6,871 nt of DNA from Trichodesmium sp. jk18x7bins.61 (GTDB lineage: Bacteria; Cyanobacteriota; Cyanobacteriia; Cyanobacteriales; Microcoleaceae), in contig JAJEAQ010000465.1 of NCBI GenBank assembly GCA_022822685.1, positions 1-6,871 on the forward strand. Direction: 5' to 3'. Below are positions 5,235 to 6,871 of this stretch, piece after piece (position 1 is the first letter of the stretch; every line of letters begins with the position of its first letter). The notes under the pieces were generated by a model that saw only the letters and a program-made list of their open reading frames with translations, ran no database searches and was not told the origin of the DNA. A program made the position numbers and the translations under genes.

Positions 5235-6512
5235 CTACTTAACTAGATTAGCGATCGCCTTCCCTAAGGCATCCATAGCTTCAGTAACTTCAGCAGCAGT
5301 AACAATAAGTGGAGGCACAAATCGCAATACTTTTTGGCCTGCAGGCACTATTAACAAACCCTCATCTATAGCTGCTTTAACTATATCAATAGAAGTCAAC
5401 TCTGCATCTGCATTCAATTCCAAACCATTAATCAAGCCCCAACCGCGTACTTCAGTAAACAAGTGAGAATACTTAGACGCGATCGCATTTAATCCTACTC
5501 GCAACTCTTCGCCTCGCTGCTGTACATTCGTCAATAAGTTTTCCTGTACTAAAGTTTGACACACTGCTAGAGCTACTGCACAAGCAAAAGGATTTCCACC
5601 AAAAGTGCTAGCCTGGTTGCCAGGCTCAAACACATCACAGTGAGATTTACATAACATTGCCCCGATCGGAATACCTCCCCCTAATCCCTTGGCAGAAGTA
5701 AAAATATCTGGTTCGATGCCAAGATTTTCATATCCCCAAAGTTTGCCGGTGCGGCCCATTCCTACCTGTACTTCATCTAAAATTAAGAGAATGCCTTTAT
5801 CGTCACAAATTTCCCTAATCTTTTGGAAATAAGCTGTATCACCAGGGCGAACTCCACCTTCTCCCTGTAGTGTTTCCAGCATAATTGCAGCAACTTGCCG
5901 TGTCTCCTTATCTAGTTCAGCGATCGCGCTTTCAATAGCCGCAATATCATTGTAAGGCACATAAGAAAATCCTGGCATTAGTGGGCTAAAACCTTTGTGA
6001 TATTTTGGTTGCCCAGTTGCAGTAATAGTTGCCAGAGTCCGCCCGTGAAAACTAGCATGGGCAGTCAAAATCATCGGATTTTCAATATTTAACTTTTCAT
6101 GGGCATATTTGCGGGCTAGTTTAATTGCTCCTTCATTAGCTTCAGCCCCAGAATTACAGAAAAATACTTTGTCAGCACAAGAATGTTGTGTTAGCCACTG
6201 TGCTAATTCTCCCTGAACCGGGATATAGTAAAGATTAGAAACATGGTGTAATTTTTGAATTTGCTGTGACACTGTTGTCATCATTACAGGGTTAGCATGA
6301 CCAAGAGTACAGGTAGCAATTCCTGCAACAAAGTCTAAATATGCTTTTCCTTCAGTATCCCAAACCCAACAACCTTTACCAGCCTCAAGGGCGATCGGGA
6401 AACGCCCGTAAGTATTCATTACATGAGTGTTAAAGTTCTCAGTACTAAATAATGTTTTTGTAGATTCGCCAATTTTTCCTAAATACTGTCTGACTATTGT
6501 TTCTGGAGTCAT
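5235..6512 (-). CDS. argD: N-acetylornithine aminotransferase (ArgD)
   Basis: This PLP-dependent class III aminotransferase exchanges the amino group between glutamate and N-acetylglutamate semialdehyde to make N-acetylornithine, in arginine (and hence cyanophycin) synthesis in the cytoplasm. The 425-residue product has the whole family signature. NSGAEAN (120-126) binds the cofactor phosphate, FHGRT (155-159) follows, E213 in LETLQGEGG (212-220) contacts substrate, D246 in LDEVQVGMGRTG (245-256) holds the pyridine nitrogen, and K275 in TSAKGLGGGIPIGAM (272-286) is the Schiff-base lysine. WGLINGLEL and LLIVPAG near the C-terminus are also typical. The ATG at 6512 is preceded by AGAGGA (6521-6526, 8 nt spacer). 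The N-terminus is somewhat longer than in E. coli ArgD, as is usual in cyanobacteria. It stands alone; no other arg gene is adjacent. Ornithine or GABA aminotransferase are related alternatives, but the motifs and length favour ArgD. Confidence 0.95.
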   Translation of the reverse strand: MTPETIVRQYLGKIGESTKTLFSTENFNTHVMNTYGRFPIALEAGKGCWVWDTEGKAYLDFVAGIATCTLGHANPVMMTTVSQQIQKLHHVSNLYYIPVQGELAQWLTQHSCADKVFFCNSGAEANEGAIKLARKYAHEKLNIENPMILTAHASFHGRTLATITATGQPKYHKGFSPLMPGFSYVPYNDIAAIESAIAELDKETRQVAAIMLETLQGEGGVRPGDTAYFQKIREICDDKGILLILDEVQVGMGRTGKLWGYENLGIEPDIFTSAKGLGGGIPIGAMLCKSHCDVFEPGNQASTFGGNPFACAVALAVCQTLVQENLLTNVQQRGEELRVGLNAIASKYSHLFTEVRGWGLINGLELNADAELTSIDIVKAAIDEGLLIVPAGQKVLRFVPPLIVTAAEVTEAMDALGKAIANLVK

Positions 6513-6824
6513 AAGATTTATCCTCTATTTCACTTCAATACTAACTTTGATTTTAGGATAAAATATAAAATTTATTTGGTTTTTTTTATTATTATAATTT
6601 AGCTGCAATGTATCATATCATTTTTTATTTTTATCCTCCATTATTATTAGATTATTTTAAACTTTATCCCTGTTATTAATTAAATTAAATGATACTACCT
6701 AGATAATGAATTTTAATTATTTTTACCCTGTAATACCATTTCTTGGCCAAGCTGCACTCTCTATTAAATAGACATGCTCGAAGACTCTAGGCCATTACTG
6801 AACTACACTCAGAGGTATTGAGAA
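6513..6824. other. AT-rich divergent leader between argD and the partial gene
   Basis: No gene is visible. The argD side (6513-6700) is extremely AT-rich, with long T and A runs. TATAAT can be read on the minus strand near 6590-6595, but no matching -35 box is present at the usual spacing, and I found no GTA-N8-TAC NtcA site. From about 6730 the base composition becomes balanced, which may mark the start of an insertion element carrying the partial gene that follows. Confidence 0.4.
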
Positions 6825-6871
6825 ATGAGTCGCTCCTTCAAAGTCAACATTACCGAAACAATCAGGGAACT
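6825..6871 (+). CDS. 5' end of a gene cut by the window, possibly IS630-type transposase
   Basis: ATG at 6825 opens a frame with 15 complete codons (MSRSFKVNITETIRE) before the window ends. GAGG at 6812-6815 with a 9 nt spacer is a good ribosome binding site. The pattern F-K-V-x-I-x-E-x-x-x-E-L resembles the first residues of cyanobacterial IS630-type transposase orfA proteins. The balanced composition against the AT-rich flank also fits an inserted element. With so few residues the family is a guess; the start codon itself is more secure. Confidence 0.5.
   Translation, partial: MSRSFKVNITETIRE

Noticed and set aside
6590..6595. TATAAT as a firm argD promoter
   Set aside because: The surrounding DNA is so AT-rich that such hexamers are expected by chance, and no -35 box lies at suitable spacing.

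Overview
This window looks like chromosomal DNA of a filamentous, heterocyst-forming (Nostocales-type) cyanobacterium. The palindrome GCGATCGC (HIP1), a cyanobacterial genome signature, occurs seven times (starts 1383, 1652, 2098, 3447, 5251, 5479, 5920). The intact proteins are of cyanobacterial type, and several short interspersed repeats resemble those common in Nostoc relatives. Only three intact genes are present (about 3.2 kb of 6.9 kb). The rest is decayed genes, repeats and mobile-element debris. This would fit a lineage undergoing genome erosion, such as the Azolla symbiont, but that assignment is inference.

Layout: (1) 1-1040, plus strand: a pseudogene of a TauE/SafE-family membrane transporter, readable in one frame over 247 codons but carrying five in-frame stops. 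It is preceded by a possible small decayed gene that overlaps it by ATGA and followed by a short coding-like relic. (2) 1041-2559: intergenic DNA with interspersed repeats and hairpins, plus a minus-strand IS630-type transposase remnant that keeps only the DNA-binding half. (3) 2560-4616, minus strand: a GHL10-type glycoside hydrolase-like gene followed by a small multi-spanning membrane protein. A MITE-like 106 bp element (3209-3314) sits exactly at the end of the hydrolase gene and supplies its last eight codons and stop. Removing it in silico restores a stop 25 nt before the next gene, so the two were probably a tight operon. (4) 4617-5234: non-coding. It has a second copy of a 32 bp repeat, then a densely self-complementary segment (about 4976-5190) that I interpret as a structured RNA, possibly an ORF-less HEARO/omega RNA of an IscB/IsrB-type element. 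(5) 5235-6512, minus strand: argD, the N-acetylornithine aminotransferase of arginine synthesis. (6) 6513-6871: an AT-rich leader, then the first 15 codons of a plus-strand gene cut by the window end, possibly an IS630-type transposase.

The intact genes do not form one pathway. ArgD is a housekeeping enzyme, while the hydrolase and the membrane protein are plausibly one envelope-related unit. The most interesting signals are the orphan structured RNA, the MITE that rewrote a gene's C-terminus and separated an operon, and the transporter pseudogene whose stops cluster at both ends.
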